From Takakia lepidozioides (taxonomy: Eukaryota; Streptophyta; Takakiopsida; Takakiales; Takakiaceae): 64,000 nucleotides of DNA. The notes below the pieces were generated by a model that worked only from the letters and a program-made list of their open reading frames with translations, did no database searches and was not told the origin of the DNA. The first letter of the stretch is position 1. Every line of letters begins with the position of its first letter. Made by a program: the position numbers and the translations under genes. This document shows positions 1 through 11,891 of the stretch, one piece after another. Where the stretch lies: assembly GCA_030704615.1 (NCBI GenBank), contig CM060733.1, positions 18,414,001 to 18,478,000 of the forward strand. Direction: 5' to 3'.

Positions 1-563
1 GCCTGCTATTCGCTGCAAATTCCCAACCGTACCCCACAGTGGAATATGTACAGGCACATGAGGAAGCAAATCAGCCTTGTATGCCATTTGTTTGTCCTCA
101 TCAGATGGTGGTCTATCATCTGCATGGCTATTTCCCTCCAAGAACTCACCACCCCAAGCCACCACCCCTGAGAATGCAGCCAATGTGGGCATCATGTTCC
201 TATGATCCACCGCTACATTCCCAATAAACCTCACTGGGAGCAGTGCACGTCGGCCATCCCCTGATTGCCACTCCGGCCTATAGGATGTCGTTTCCTCCCA
301 AAAGTCCAGAGTAAATCCCATTGGGTATAACACAGCCCCACCAACAAGCACATCATAGGACATCGCGTCTGTAACAATGGCTTTAGCTCTCATGACTGAG
401 CCATCCGTAAGATGATCCGACTACAATCGAATGAAGAGCTCATGGCGTGTAATCCCTCGTGTCTTCTCTGAACCGCCCAAAAATGTTTGAATTTGGAAAG
501 GGCAAGGCTCCAAATCCGCCTCTGTAAGGCCCAAGCCTGCAATTGTTGTTCTTCCCAACATCA
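1..563 (-). pseudogene. Ty3-type retropepsin fragment, same family as element B
   Basis: Read on the minus strand this stretch matches the protease region of element B (23465-23900) nearly codon for codon. Shared landmarks are LTEADLEPCPFQIQT, then HLTDGSVMRAKAIVTDA, then VLVGGAVLYPMGFTLDFWEE, then MPTLAAF. It begins just after the position of the DSGA catalytic motif, which is lost at the repeat junction near 563, and runs off the window start into a tail that reads DDRPPSDEDKQMAYKADLL. At least one in-frame TAG interrupts it (IRL*SDHLTDG). Retropepsins process the Gag-Pol polyprotein. This copy is a broken remnant without its active site. The shared residues are seen directly; the family name follows from element B. 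Confidence 0.75.
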
Positions 564-687
564 AGCTCATGTTTGGTATACTAACAGAGGTATAGTCTCA
601 CATTAGGGTTCACATATGGTGATACCTCAGCAAAGGTATAGTCAAAAGGACAAGCTCATGTTTGGTATACTAACAGAGGTATAGTCT
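562..687. repeat. 37-bp direct repeat pair
   Basis: A 37-bp segment beginning CAAGCTCATGTTTGG occurs at 562-598 and again at 651-687, 89 bp apart. The first copy abuts the end of the protease fragment, so the pair may mark the truncation or rearrangement point. Confidence 0.8.
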
Positions 688-2486
688 GAGCATATACTAC
701 TAGGGTTTGTAATGAAGAGCTAGAATGCAAGTCATTGACTTCTATGCTTCTACTCAAGCAAAAATATGGTCTCTAGGTGGTCATAAGAGGCATCTTCTTG
801 CTCTCTTCCACCCCAATGTGCAACCAAGAGTGGTCCAACTCAACTTGCAAGTCATTGTCCACCAAATCAATCCCTTTTCTAGTCCTTGGGATTTGATTGC
901 AAACTACCATATCTCCATTGTCGAGCAATCATGCATTTGTCTCCTCATCACTTGACAATTGCTCCAAATCAACACAAATTATCTCAATGTGTAGGAGCAA
1001 TGCTTGTCACTTACAATAATGCTCCCAAGCAATCCGCCTTGGATCCCACTCTCATGCCATATGCCTCATTTGGGGTCTTGCACCAATCCATCATCCATGT
1101 GCTCCCCTTGGTCATTTGAATGCATGTTCCATGATCTCTTGGCCTATGTGTTGCTCTCCTTCATCATAACATGAATCAACACCTCTCCACTTCACACACA
1201 AATGGATTTCAAAGGCCTTCACCTCTTACTAGTTCAAGAGCTCCCCTTCTCAAACTTGAACTTACAAACTCAAGCGAGCATGTTCCACACATGCACCACT
1301 TACTTGGTCAACTATCCACCACAAAGCTTGCACTACCAAGAGCATGAATAGCCAAGTATTGCCTCCCCCTCTTGTCACATTACATAGTTAGGGTGAAACT
1401 ATGCATACATTGAATGATGATTTCCCTTCAAGGATTTCCCACCACATGTTCTCCAAGCCCTTCCAATGGCACCCTAAGCTTGGCTCCACACCACCATGAT
1501 TGGAAGATTTCTTCACATGCTCCCTTTCAAAACCTCTTGAGCTTCTTAGTGCTCTCCAAGTGCTTGCCCTTGTTGTCTTCAAGCCCAAGCATATATAGCT
1601 CCTTGGCTTCTCTTCCACAATATCCACACTTTGAACTTGCTTAACCCTAGCTTGATAGTGAAATGAGCACTAACAAGCCTTTAGTCACTCTCCACAAGCC
1701 ATGGCACACACCATTGACTCCATAATGCATACAAAGGATTCTCAAACCCTAGAATCCATCCTTGCAAAATCTTGTGACTCAAGAACTTTCTTCTCAAGCT
1801 CTCCAACTCTTTGGTGCATGCAATACTCGAGCACATTTCCTTGCAACCCCTTGCAAGCCTTGTGATACAAGAGCTAAATTCTCCTAGCTCTCAACCTCTT
1901 TAACATACAAGTGCAAAACTAATCCTTACACTCCGCACTCACAAGCATAAGCTGATCTTCTTGTAGTGATAAGAGATGAGAAATGAGAGAAGTAGAAGAC
2001 AATGAAAGCTCTCAAAGCATGAAGCAATCACATGAAGAACAAGCCCTAGTCCTTCCAAGTGAAATCCACTCTATCACATAAACTAAGTCAAGCCAAGGGC
2101 ACCTTTGCTAAAGGAATCCACCCTACAAAGCTCTCAACACACTCCCTCTCAATACCTAGAGCTATGGAGGTGAGAGAAGCTCATGGAGGCTCAACTACAA
2201 GAAGATGAACCTCCTCCATCCTCACAAGGGGAAAACCTATCCCCATGTCCCAAGTGAGGCTCGACACCTCACTTGGCATGTGAGACCAAATGAAGTTTCA
2301 ACACACAAAATATAAATATAAATATCTAAAATGTCCTAGTTAACTAGAAGTAGGTAATTCTAGATAACCATGACTAAAACCATGACAAGGGTATGAGCTG
2401 CATTTGGCTTGTGTTAGTCATTTAAGAGGGGAGATAGTCAAGTAACCTTTGGGCCACAGTGGAAGTATTTTTGCAGGATTACGGGT
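688..2486. other. gene-poor stretch, no recognisable feature
   Basis: About 1.8 kb of low-complexity-leaning, pyrimidine-rich sequence on the plus strand (many CTCTT, CAAGC and TCCAC runs). The open frames are short and carry no motif I recognise. It resembles degraded repeat DNA rather than a gene. Confidence 0.5.
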
Positions 2487-2822
2487 GTGAAACCGCGTCG
2501 GAAGGCACGGTCTCGTGGAGCTCCTATCAAAGGTCCGGCAAGACGAAGTGCCCGACTTGTCACCATGACTCGTACAACTGCCAAGCCCAAAGTAATTTTT
2601 GACATAGACGACGACGATCCTTACCTCCCACCACAAAAGGGAGCAGTACAGGAAGGGACTGGGGATTCAGCCGACTCCATGTCGGAGGACGCAGATGCAG
2701 GCACAGTGGCCCACGCAGGGAAAAAACGTGGTGCATGCACACCGTCTCCATCTGTGAGTGCATTTTATGGGCATATTTGTAGTCTCTCACCACTTATTCC
2801 GAAGGTGAGCACAACCTCATGA
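2487..2822 (+). CDS. hypothetical ORF or exon, basic then acidic
   Basis: The frame is open for 111 codons. The first true ATG is at 2565; before it the frame is open and strongly basic (KPRRKARSRG, then GPARRSARLV). It continues with an acidic run (DIDDDDPY), a low-complexity Ser/Asp/Glu segment and another basic KKRG. A donor-like GTGAGT lies at about 2754, inside the frame, so this may be an exon of a longer gene or the start of a repeat-encoded protein. I do not recognise a domain. The composition is like many nuclear disordered regions, but nothing proves function, and the ORF may be spurious. Confidence 0.25.
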   Translation: MKPRRKARSRGAPIKGPARRSARLVTMTRTTAKPKVIFDIDDDDPYLPPQKGAVQEGTGDSADSMSEDADAGTVAHAGKKRGACTPSPSVSAFYGHICSLSPLIPKVSTTS

Positions 2823-3764
2823 GTGTCGAATAGTATCATGCGGACTTCATTAGGGGCCATGATCCGGGGAGGGATCGTCTAAATACTTGGCAGATTTAAT
2901 TGCGTGTCAATATTCTTCTTCTTTCTGTTCTGTCTCTTCCGTGCTTTGTAGGTTTGTCCCTCATTTGCATGATTGGTTTCGAAGGGGGTGTGTTGTCATA
3001 AGCACATTCTCTGTCTAGATTCAGCTTGTGCATTTCTGTCTGTCTATTTTTTGAGTGGAGGAGCTGCACCATTGCCCATGTGCATGTGTCGCGCGGCTTT
3101 TACTCATCCATCCCTTCGCTATCCGAGGCGGAAACTCCAAGATAGAAGAGTTGGAAATCTCTAAGCACTCAGCCCGCTCAGAACAATCAGTCATGACCTA
3201 CAGCTAGTGTATCATGGGGGTGTTTCCTATTTGTTTTCTTTCCCGCATTCATGTTAGTTAGTTACCTCACTGTTGGTAATTAAGTATCAGTTTGCTTCAG
3301 CAATCTATCGGATTCCATCAACTCATCCATTCATTCCACAGCTTCACTCAGATCTCTCTACACAATGTGAGTATGAAGTATGTATCAGATTAATATCTAT
3401 CAAGTATCAGGCTGAAGCCATGGAGTCTCTAATCTGCTCTACATTACAACTCTACTGCTTGCATTTATTAAGCATCAACAGATCGTCCTCCTCCTACTCC
3501 GTGCTCTCCCTCTTTCTGCTCAGAGATGCGCTCTCTGCCTCATTTCCCCCAGTGATGTCCGAAGTCCCCCCAAGAAGTGCTCCCCCAGAATTGATCCCCC
3601 CAGAATTGATCATTTTCCAGTCCTCGCTCCTGGCTTTATCTTCCTACCCGTTGTTCTAACCGTTTCCCTCACTAACCGTCATCCGTGAACTAACATGTTC
3701 CATTCACAGATGTTGTTCCCCATAGTCGTTCCCTGTCCTGCTATCCGTTCTCTATGGTCGTGAC
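2823..3764. other. no gene recognised
   Basis: Short frames only. An open frame at 3273-3659 is low complexity (Ser, Leu and Pro rich) with no motif. I see no promoter, RNA gene or mobile-element ends here. Confidence 0.4.
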
Positions 3765-3970
3765 AGCTGTGTCAAGCTGTGACTGGCTGTGTGAAACTGT
3801 GACGGGCTGTGTCAGGCTGTGACTGGCTGTGCGACTGTGTTGGGCTGTGTCGGGCTGTGATGGGCTGTGTTGACTATGACTGGCTGTGTTGGACTGTGAT
3901 GGGCTGTGTTGACTGTGACTGGCTGTGTTGGACTGTGACGAGCTGTGTTGGCTGTGACGGGCTGTGTAAC
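3765..3970. repeat. degenerate GGCTGTG tandem repeat
   Basis: Roughly 200 bp made of variants of GGCTGTG joined by A, AC, TC or TT spacers (for example GACTGGCTGTG and GATGGGCTGTG). On the minus strand it reads as His/Ser/Gln repeats such as SHSQHSPSQ. A second block of the same motif lies at 8390-8725, on the other side of the coiled-coil gene, so the pair brackets that locus. Confidence 0.85.
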
Positions 3971-4409
3971 CCCCCCTAAAGTGCGCTGCTGTCACCCCTA
4001 AGGCGCCTGTTGGTCTCAGTCTGTGTAAAAATTTAAGGGTACCCCACAGATCCCGTAAAAGTGTCTAAGTCCCAGACAGTCCTCTAACATTACCCCTTCC
4101 CTTCTAAAAAGTCGTGTCCTCACGGTTTACTGTTTGGGATTTGTAAACCTTTGTGAGCAAGCACCCTTGTGACGTTGAGAGTCTCGTGAAGGACTCCATG
4201 TGCGAGCCCGTGTTCTGTCACTGGTTGAGGGAGATGATTGAACACTACCTGGATATGTCAGTCCCTCTGGAGGCTGATATCGAGGTAATCTTTCAAGCAT
4301 ATGAGACCCCCGTCGCTTCTTCTCTGCCATCTGCATTGCATAGTCCTCTGCCATGTCAAAAGAGTCCGCTGAAGAAACAGTTGTATCAGAATTCTCGTCC
4401 CCCCTGAGG

Positions 4410-5330
4410 TGTTTAACTGTCGAACTTTAACTGGAATTGTCTAGGGCATACAATGTTGTCCCACCATGTCTGGAAGTTTAAATTGTAAAACTTGTTGTAA
4501 GCGCAGAATTGCAAAATTGGTGAAGACCCTAAGCTCCTTGTCTGTCCAGGTGAATGGTGTACCAATGACTTGTGAATTGTGCAAATATTTCCATGCTTCA
4601 TGTCCCTTAAAGAAAATATCGTCAGGCCCGAATTTCTATGTTGACAAATTGTTCCAGGCCGCATGAAACCATGAACGAATCTGAGAATCCTTTTGCATCA
4701 TAACTTTTGCCTCATATAGGTACATATGAGGTGGCACTGAAGGTAAGACCCAATGATCCCCACTGGAATAACTCAGAAAGCGCGTTTGCATCTTCTGCTG
4801 CTCAATGTGATAACGTACCAGAAAACAAGCAGCGTAGTATAACCCGCAGCCCATGACAATACTTGCTACCTCCTTGGTCTTGGTATAAATGAATCCATGT
4901 ACAACTTGGAAGGCAATTAATTCCTTCAACATGGTACTTGCCTCATGTCAGTATTGCGCAAAGTGATGATCCTCAATTGGTCGATTGTTCGGAAGAACTT
5001 TAGTCCTAGTTGCCACTGGCAGCCAAATGCGCATGATTTGATAGTAATGTGCCAATGACTGCGGAGGACTAAATTCCTTCCAAGCCAAATCCAACACAAT
5101 GGGAATTTGGTTGAAAGGCATAATCATAGCCCGACTGTACTCCCGTGCAGCAGGAGTTTTAGGTGGATTAAAAACAACATTCCCCCATACCTCATGTGCT
5201 GTGGTGTGGCTGTAGTAACAACAGGGTCAGCTACTGGTACAATGAGTTGTTGTGGTGTTGGTGGCACTGGCTCTTGTACCATTGGCATCTCCTGCACCCC
5301 CTGTGAAGAAGACTGAAAAGCCAAAGTTCT
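4410..5330 (-). pseudogene. downstream part of decayed hypothetical gene
   Basis: Several minus-strand frames join into one readable but broken protein. From high to low coordinates they are a Gln/Pro/Val segment (QEPVPPTPQQLIVPV), then IVLDLAWKEFSPPQSLAHYY, then PNNRPIEDHHFAQY, a TGA, then MLKELIAFQVVHGFIYTK, then FLVRYHIEQQKMQTRFLSYS and a final ILRLQQVLQFKLPDM. At least one frameshift (near 5170) and stops near 4640 and 4950 break it. The segment looks like ordinary folded protein sequence, but I do not recognise the family. It lies directly downstream of the coiled-coil frame and is probably part of the same gene or repeat-encoded protein. Function unknown. Confidence 0.4.
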
Positions 5331-5410
5331 CGCTAATAAGAAGCCATTAGCTGTTCCTCAGGTACACAGACTCTCTTGTCGATATTTGAAGTGAGGTCCT
5401 CCACTTGAGT

Positions 5411-6691
5411 CTACAGGCCGTCTACATCCTCCTGTAACTCCGCTATCCTACTATAGACATTGTCTATAGTAGTTGTGGCAATGTTCTGCACTTGCAGTCT
5501 GAGCTCATTCATCTCGCTTTGGGTGAGCTTTCGTGGTGCTTTGCCCTCCACTGGCCCTTGTGCTAACCAGACTTGCATAAGGTGGTTATCCACCAAGTTG
5601 CTTGTGGCACCCCTGAGAGTCTGCTCCTCTGTGAGCCTGTACACATCTATCTGCTGCATTAAAGCCTCCATGCGCTTTGCATGAGGTTCAACCAAACTCG
5701 CATAGGCTTCCTTCCAAGCCTTGTTAGCCACAGAGAGTTCATTTCTATTGGACATGAGTGTTTGTTGCAACTCAAGGATGTACCTCTCTTGGTCAGCTTC
5801 AACCTGCCTGTATTGCTTGAAAGTACTCTCATTGCGATAGATTGTATTCTTCATATCAACAATGAGTTTCACTTGCTCAACATTCTCTGCCTCTGCCTTC
5901 GTACATCTTTCCGCTTGACTGTTTATTTCTATTGTAGCTTGGTCAAGCATAGTTGTGAGTGTAGCACATTGTATGGCCATCATATCATGCACTGTCTGCA
6001 ACTCCGTATGTAGTGCATTCACTTCTTGCAACTTGCTTTCATGCTTCACCTGCATTTGGTATAACTGTTGCTTATGTGCTTCGTGCAATTGGTCTTGCGC
6101 GAGGCCTGCCTCAATCAATTGTTCCTTAGCTAATTGCAAAGCCGCTTCTGTACTCTCTAAGTCTTGCTGCATCTTGATAGTGACCTCTTCATCGACCTTG
6201 TTTGCACACTCAGTGGCAAGTCGAGCCTCAAACTCCTTCCTGAGTTCCTCTCTCAAAGCTGCCAATTGGGTAGTTGGAACATGGGATTTGACATAAGTCC
6301 CCAACAAATTAAGTGTCCTGCTTATGGAACTCATAAGCATGGCCTGTTGAGGGTCATCATGGTTGCTGCTGTTCTCCCTGAGCTTGCTGCTGTTCTCCCT
6401 GATCTCAATAGTGTGATGCCTCACGAACCACTCAGGCCATTGCCCCACCAAATTTTCTTCCTAAACCACTTCATCCGTCACAGGTGTTGCAGTGTCTTGA
6501 CATTCTACCTGTGGTACCTCCATCACATGTGTGTGTATTATATGCACCGCAGGGTTTCCCCTGTACAACTGTTGCACCTCCGGAATCACTGTGTCCTTGA
6601 CCAGACCAGAATATTCATAGAGAAGGTCCCCCTTCTCAATTTCTGCCACCACCTGTTCTGTAGTGGGAAAATCTAACCCTTCTTTCTCCAA
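5411..6691 (-). pseudogene. long coiled-coil protein, one in-frame TAG
   Basis: A single minus-strand frame of about 427 codons is interrupted only by a TAG at 6461-6463 (VTDEVV*EENLVG), where CAG would restore it. After the TAG, 346 codons are open. Residues from about 75 to 330 are strongly heptad-like and rich in Glu, Gln, Leu, Ala and Lys (for example LAALREELRKEFEARL and QVKHESKLQEVNALHTEL), so a long parallel coiled coil is expected. There are no membrane segments and no catalytic motif I recognise. It could be a structural host protein or the gag-like ORF of an uncharacterised element. The flanking GGCTGTG repeats and decayed surroundings favour a repeat-associated gene. Confidence 0.55.
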
Positions 6692-6692
6692 A

Positions 6693-8390
6693 TCAATTAT
6701 TCTTGTGGTGGAACTGCATGGACAACTTGTGGTAACTCTGTGACAAGCCGATCATCTGGCTGTGATGGCTGTGATACTGAAGTAACTTCCTCTCCCTCTC
6801 TGAAGGTCCCGCTTCAAATAATAGCAGTTCTCTGTGCTGCTGTGCCTCTTCCTGCACAAGAGCTCGGGAAACATTATCATGCGGATTCCGTGAAGCCAGT
6901 GGATCCGCCACTACAGTCTTCCCCGCCTCTGTCTCTTAGTTTGGGGTTGCCCTGCCAGTCCACCCTCACTGTGTGAAGAGCCTTGCTCTTCCATTGCAGT
7001 GGTTCAGTCTCCCAACACTCCCATCTCATTTCTTTCTCGAGCATCAAGTATGCCAGAATCAAGAATTATTTGAGCAATGATTGGGCCAGACACTATGATA
7101 GGAGACTTTGCGGCAGTGCCTTGTAATCTTTTCATCTCCTCTACCAGTGCGTTGTACATTATGTCCGCCATTCTACCTCTTCTCCTCTCAGGGCTTTGAG
7201 TATTTCCTCTGTGAAGGATCTGCTCAAATACTATTGGTTCTGTTTCATGGCAAACAGAACGTTCAATACCTGGCCTACCTCCCTTAGCCCTGGGTACACG
7301 GCCTTGGTACAAGCATAACCCTGAGTTTTAAAGAAGAAACTCCCTTCTTGGAATAAGTCCCCTATTGCAGTCTTGCCCTGTGCTTCCACATGCCAACCTG
7401 ACCTGCTGGCAATCGAAACAATTGCTGTGTAGGTATAGGGGAGTAATTTCTAATTCAACTCCCTTCACCGTTGTTGCTCCTGTCCTAGGCTCAAAGTTCT
7501 GCAAGAATTGTAACATGTAATGTTTATGGTGCAATGTCCAATCTTGCTTGTAATCCTTCCAATCGCAGCTCCTTCAGTAACTTTACCGCCTGTGGGAGTA
7601 GCAATCGTTTGTTTCTGCAGGATTGTGGTGCTCTTCACCCTGATTTCTTCCATTCCTCTCACTCTCTTCATTCTAGACCCACAGAAATGTTTTGGGCTTT
7701 GGTGTTTGTAACAATTGAAGAAGAAAATGCCTGCAGGGCACAAAGCATAAACGTATGGTTGCCACAAAAAGCTATGGGTAATTTCTTGTAAGCCTGCGGG
7801 GCTTGCAAGCATCGATCAAGAGAAAAGATCCGCTTGTTCTTTCGTCCTATGCCACTGCGTAAGTAATATTGCGAGCGTATAGTCTGTTAGTTCCTCCATA
7901 GCTTCAAAGCTAGCATTGATGTTTTTGTCCCGTCGAGACGCCCGTTACTTAGAACGACGCCGACTCTTGCGCTTAAATTCCCTCCAATTTCTTCATCCCT
8001 TTTTGGCTTCGATTGGCTGTAACCGCTGTGACTGGATTTTAGATTTAATTTCTTTAGTGGACTTTCCCTGCTGGACTGTCCACTAGGATAACACATGTGA
8101 CAAGGAATTTCGCTTTTCTGTGCTTGCCGTTTGTTTGTTGCGTTTTCCGTATTCATTAATGGGCCCGCCATCATCAACATTGACGTGCAATTAGGATTTG
8201 ACGGCCATTCTGTCTCTGTCTTGATACATCTGTTCTTGCACTTCCTTCTCAGTTGTGTGTTGCGCCCTGACTTCACGTGTTCCCTTTCTAAACTGGCTTC
8301 CGTCCTTTCTTCCGCCGGCCATTTCCCTGAAGTTATCTGCGTCCACCTGTCACTGATTCTATGGGATTGTGTAACCCTAGTAGGCTGTGT
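6693..8390 (-). pseudogene. upstream part of decayed hypothetical gene
   Basis: Minus-strand frames upstream of the coiled coil read, in order, FEPRTGATTVKGVELEITPL with a Cys-containing NCFDCQQVRLACG, then GRVPRAKGGRPGIERSVCHE and ERRRGRMADIMYNALVEEMK, then SRALVQEEAQQHRELLLFEA. They are separated by stops and small frameshifts. A further frame at 7887-8492 is Ser/Lys rich with no domain. I take these as the 5' portion of the gene whose coiled coil lies at 5411-6691. Exon borders cannot be fixed from this copy. No homology recognised. Confidence 0.3.
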
Positions 8391-8725
8391 TGAGCTGTGA
8401 CAGGCTGTGTCATACTGTGGTACGCTGTGTAGACTCTGTGTGATGTGGTGATAGGCTGTGTGGCACTGTGGTAAGCTGTGTAGGCTGGACACGCGGGTGG
8501 TAGGTTGTGATAGGCTGTATTGCGCCGTGCTGGGCTATGATAGGTTGGTTGCACCGTGATGGGCTGGGATAGGTGTGTGTCGCGCTTTGTATGTGATGGG
8601 CTGTGATAGGCTTTGTGTCGCGCCGGATGGGCTGTGATAGGTATGTGTCGCGCCTGATGGGCTGGGATAGGTGGTATGTCGCGCCATGATGGGCTTTGTG
8701 ATTAGGCTGTGTCGCTCTTGTTCGG
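8390..8725. repeat. degenerate GGCTGTG repeat, second block
   Basis: Repeats of GGCTGTG and variants (GATAGGCTGTG, GATGGGCTG, GTCGCGC interspersed) continue up to about 110 bp before the assembly gap. This is the same motif as 3765-3970. The unit here is longer and includes a TCGCGC element, so it is a diverged subfamily. Confidence 0.75.
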
Positions 8726-8834
8726 TCCGCCCTGGTCTAGATGCTCGGCCTAGCGACAAGTGCTCCATACTCCGTTGGTATCACTGTCGCACGCCCGTGA
8801 CTGCTTTTGCGTTTCAACATGCAAAATCAGCTGA

Positions 8835-9334
8835 NNNNNNNNNNNNNNNNNNNNNNNNNNNNNNNNNNNNNNNNNNNNNNNNNNNNNNNNNNNNNNNNNN
8901 NNNNNNNNNNNNNNNNNNNNNNNNNNNNNNNNNNNNNNNNNNNNNNNNNNNNNNNNNNNNNNNNNNNNNNNNNNNNNNNNNNNNNNNNNNNNNNNNNNNN
9001 NNNNNNNNNNNNNNNNNNNNNNNNNNNNNNNNNNNNNNNNNNNNNNNNNNNNNNNNNNNNNNNNNNNNNNNNNNNNNNNNNNNNNNNNNNNNNNNNNNNN
9101 NNNNNNNNNNNNNNNNNNNNNNNNNNNNNNNNNNNNNNNNNNNNNNNNNNNNNNNNNNNNNNNNNNNNNNNNNNNNNNNNNNNNNNNNNNNNNNNNNNNN
9201 NNNNNNNNNNNNNNNNNNNNNNNNNNNNNNNNNNNNNNNNNNNNNNNNNNNNNNNNNNNNNNNNNNNNNNNNNNNNNNNNNNNNNNNNNNNNNNNNNNNN
9301 NNNNNNNNNNNNNNNNNNNNNNNNNNNNNNNNNN
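8835..9334. other. assembly gap, 500 N
   Basis: Exactly 500 undetermined bases, a size that looks like a placeholder. It follows the GGCTGTG repeat, a plausible cause of assembly failure. Confidence 0.99.
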
Positions 9335-10149
9335 ATATCATCAAAGCTGGACGGGCAAGTTGAAGCTCATGCAAATGCAGCCCTATAGACTATACGTTTG
9401 AACATGTTATTAGCTTCGATTGTGAAATGGATTGATTTTATTTATCTAGATGCATTAATCCACCATTAAATTATAACGTTATAATGTAACATTCTTAAAG
9501 GCAATGTCTAATTATATTCGAAGTATTTGATAGCCTATGTTTGTGACATACATACAGACATAATTTTTTTTAAAGAAATATTGAATAAAAACTAGGTTGT
9601 GCCAACAATGTTGGTGGCGCCACTAACAAAGGAGGTTACGGAGCGCGTGAGCATGCTCACATGAGCACAAGTGCATATTCCCCAAATTTCCACGAAATTT
9701 CCACAGCGAAACGAAATTGGCGAAACTAAGAATTTTGCGAAACTAACACATTAAGAACAAGTAGCCCCTATACCTGATGAACATGTTACCCTATAAGCGT
9801 GGTTTTTTCTCATATTGTGCTCACACGATACCAGACCCTTTTCATAACAGGCAGGAGAGTGGGCAGGGAGGCCTAACCTTAAATTTAAGATCATCACCCA
9901 TGGATAATTTCGCACGGCGAAACTCTGTACCAACCAGCCTGAGAAGAAATCACACTGTAGCTGAAAAGATGCATATGTCACTTTCAAAGGCCCTACCATG
10001 TATATTTTTGCAAAGCAAAACTCTCTCCCCTAACAACTAGTATAATTACATATTGAAATATGCATTTGCAATGCGAAACTCTGATCCCGAAAGAGAGGAA
10101 GTTGGGTAGCGTGCAGTTTGGATGCTCACAAACATGAAAAAATATGACA
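9335..10149. other. no gene; degenerate GCGAAACT-rich sequence
   Basis: AT-rich flank without a convincing ORF. From about 9700 it carries scattered GCGAAACT or GAAACTCT motifs at irregular spacing. These resemble the arm of the 117-bp tandem unit that follows, so this may be decayed array or its source sequence. Confidence 0.4.
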
Positions 10150-11887
10150 AATATTTTTGAGATGCCCAGAGAAATCGCACATATTTTGAACAAATACACT
10201 GTCACACAAGAGTTTCGTAATGAAAAACTCTTTTGTTACGACAAAGCAGTTCAAATCCCTCAATTGATATCTCTTAATATTGGTTCAACAACATGCCAAT
10301 TTTTGAACAAAAACAATATCAGACATGAGTTTCTTGTTAAGAAACTCTTTTGTTACAGGAAATCAATTCAATTCCCTCGATTCATATCCCTCCATATTGT
10401 CTCAAAAGCATGCTTGTTTTTTAACAGATACACTATCAGACAAAAGTTTCATGTTGAAATTTATTACGGCCAACCAGTTCAAATCCCTCCAAAAACACTT
10501 TCAGACAAGAGTTTTGAGTTAAGTAAATGATGCAGATTTTTGAACAAAACCCTTGTCAGACAAGAGTTTCGTGTTGAGAAACTCTTGTGCTACGGTAGAT
10601 GAGTTCAAATCCCTTAGTTCATATCCCTCCATATTGGTTCAAAAGTATGTAGGTTTTTGAACAAAATCAATGTCACATGTAGTTTCGTGTTGAGAAACTT
10701 TTTTGTCACGGCAAAGAGTTCAAATCCCTCAATTCATATCCCTCCATATTTATTCAAAATGATGTAGTTTTTTTTAACACAATCACTGTCAGACTAGAGT
10801 TTCGTGTTGAGAAACTCTTTTGTTATGGTGTAGCAATTCAAATCCCTCAGTCCATATCCCTCCATATTGGTTGAAAACCATGCAGGTTTTTTAATAAAAA
10901 AACTGTCAGAGAAGAGTTTCGTGTTGAGAAACTCTTTGTTATGGCGAAGTAATTCAAATCCCTCAGTCCATATCCCTCCATATTGGTTCAAAAGCATGCA
11001 CATTTTTGAACAAAAACACTATCAGAGAAGCGTTTCGTGTTGAGAAACTTTTTCGTCAAGGCGAAAGAGTCCCTCAGTCCATATCTCTCCATATTGGTTC
11101 AAAAGCATGCAGGTTTTTGAACAAAAACACTGTCAGAGAAGAGTTTCGTGTTGAGAAACTCTTTTGTTATGGCAAAATAATTCAAATCCCTCAGTCCATA
11201 TCACTCCATACTGGTTAAAAAACATGCACGTTTTTTAACAAAAACACTGTCAGAAAAGAGTTTCGTGTTGAGAAACTCTTTTATTATGGCGACGCAATTC
11301 AAATCCCTCAGTCCATATCCCTCCATATTGGTTCCAAAGCATGCAGGTTTTTGAACAAAAGCACTATGAGAGAAGAGTTTCGTGTTGAGAAACTCTTTTG
11401 TTATGGCGATGCAATTCAAATCCCTCACTCCGTTTATCTCCATATTGGTTCAAAAGCATGCAGGTTTTGAACAAAAACACTGTCAGAAAAGAGTTTCGTG
11501 TTGAGAAACTTCTGTGCAGACAAATAAGTTCACATCCCTCAGTCCATATCCCTCCATATTGGTTCAAAAGCATGCAATCTTTGTGCATGCTTTTGAACCA
11601 AAACAATGTTAGACGAGAGTTTCGTGTTGAGAAACTCTTTTGTCAAGGCTAAAGAGTTCAAATCCCTCAATTAGTATCCCTCCTTATTGTTCCACATGCA
11701 TGCAGGTTTTTAAACAAAAACACTATTAGAGAAGAGTTTCGTGTTTTGCTACGTTGAACTAGCATTTCATATCACTGAGTTCATATCTCTCCCTATTGGT
11801 TCTAAAGCATACAGATTCGTAAACCATAACACTGTCAGACAAGAGTTTTGTGTTGAGAAACCCTTTTTTTTATGGCAAAGGAGTTCA
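10150..11887 (+). repeat. 117-bp tandem array, about 15 units
   Basis: The landmark GTTTC(G) of the unit recurs at 10212, 10329, 10446, 10566, 10682, 10799, 10916, 11032, 11143, 11260, 11377, 11493, 11619, 11736 and 11845. The usual step is 116-117 bp. Each unit contains two hairpins: AAGAGTTTC and GAAACTCTT around a GTGTTGA loop, and TTCAAAA and TTTTGAA around GCATGCAGGT. Because 117 is 39 codons, stretches of the plus strand read as a 39-residue repeat (EEFRVEKLFCYGK, then ISLHIGSKACRFLNKNT), though stops and 116-bp steps interrupt it. The array is split by element A at 11887-11891 and resumes at 28480. Confidence 0.9.
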
Positions 11888-11891
11888 AATC

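Noticed and set aside
10144-11652. Array ORFs as a real 39-residue-repeat protein
   Set aside because: Steps of 111, 116 and 126 bp and stop codons break the frame repeatedly, and both strands are partly open. I kept it as a satellite and noted the codon-length period as an observation only.
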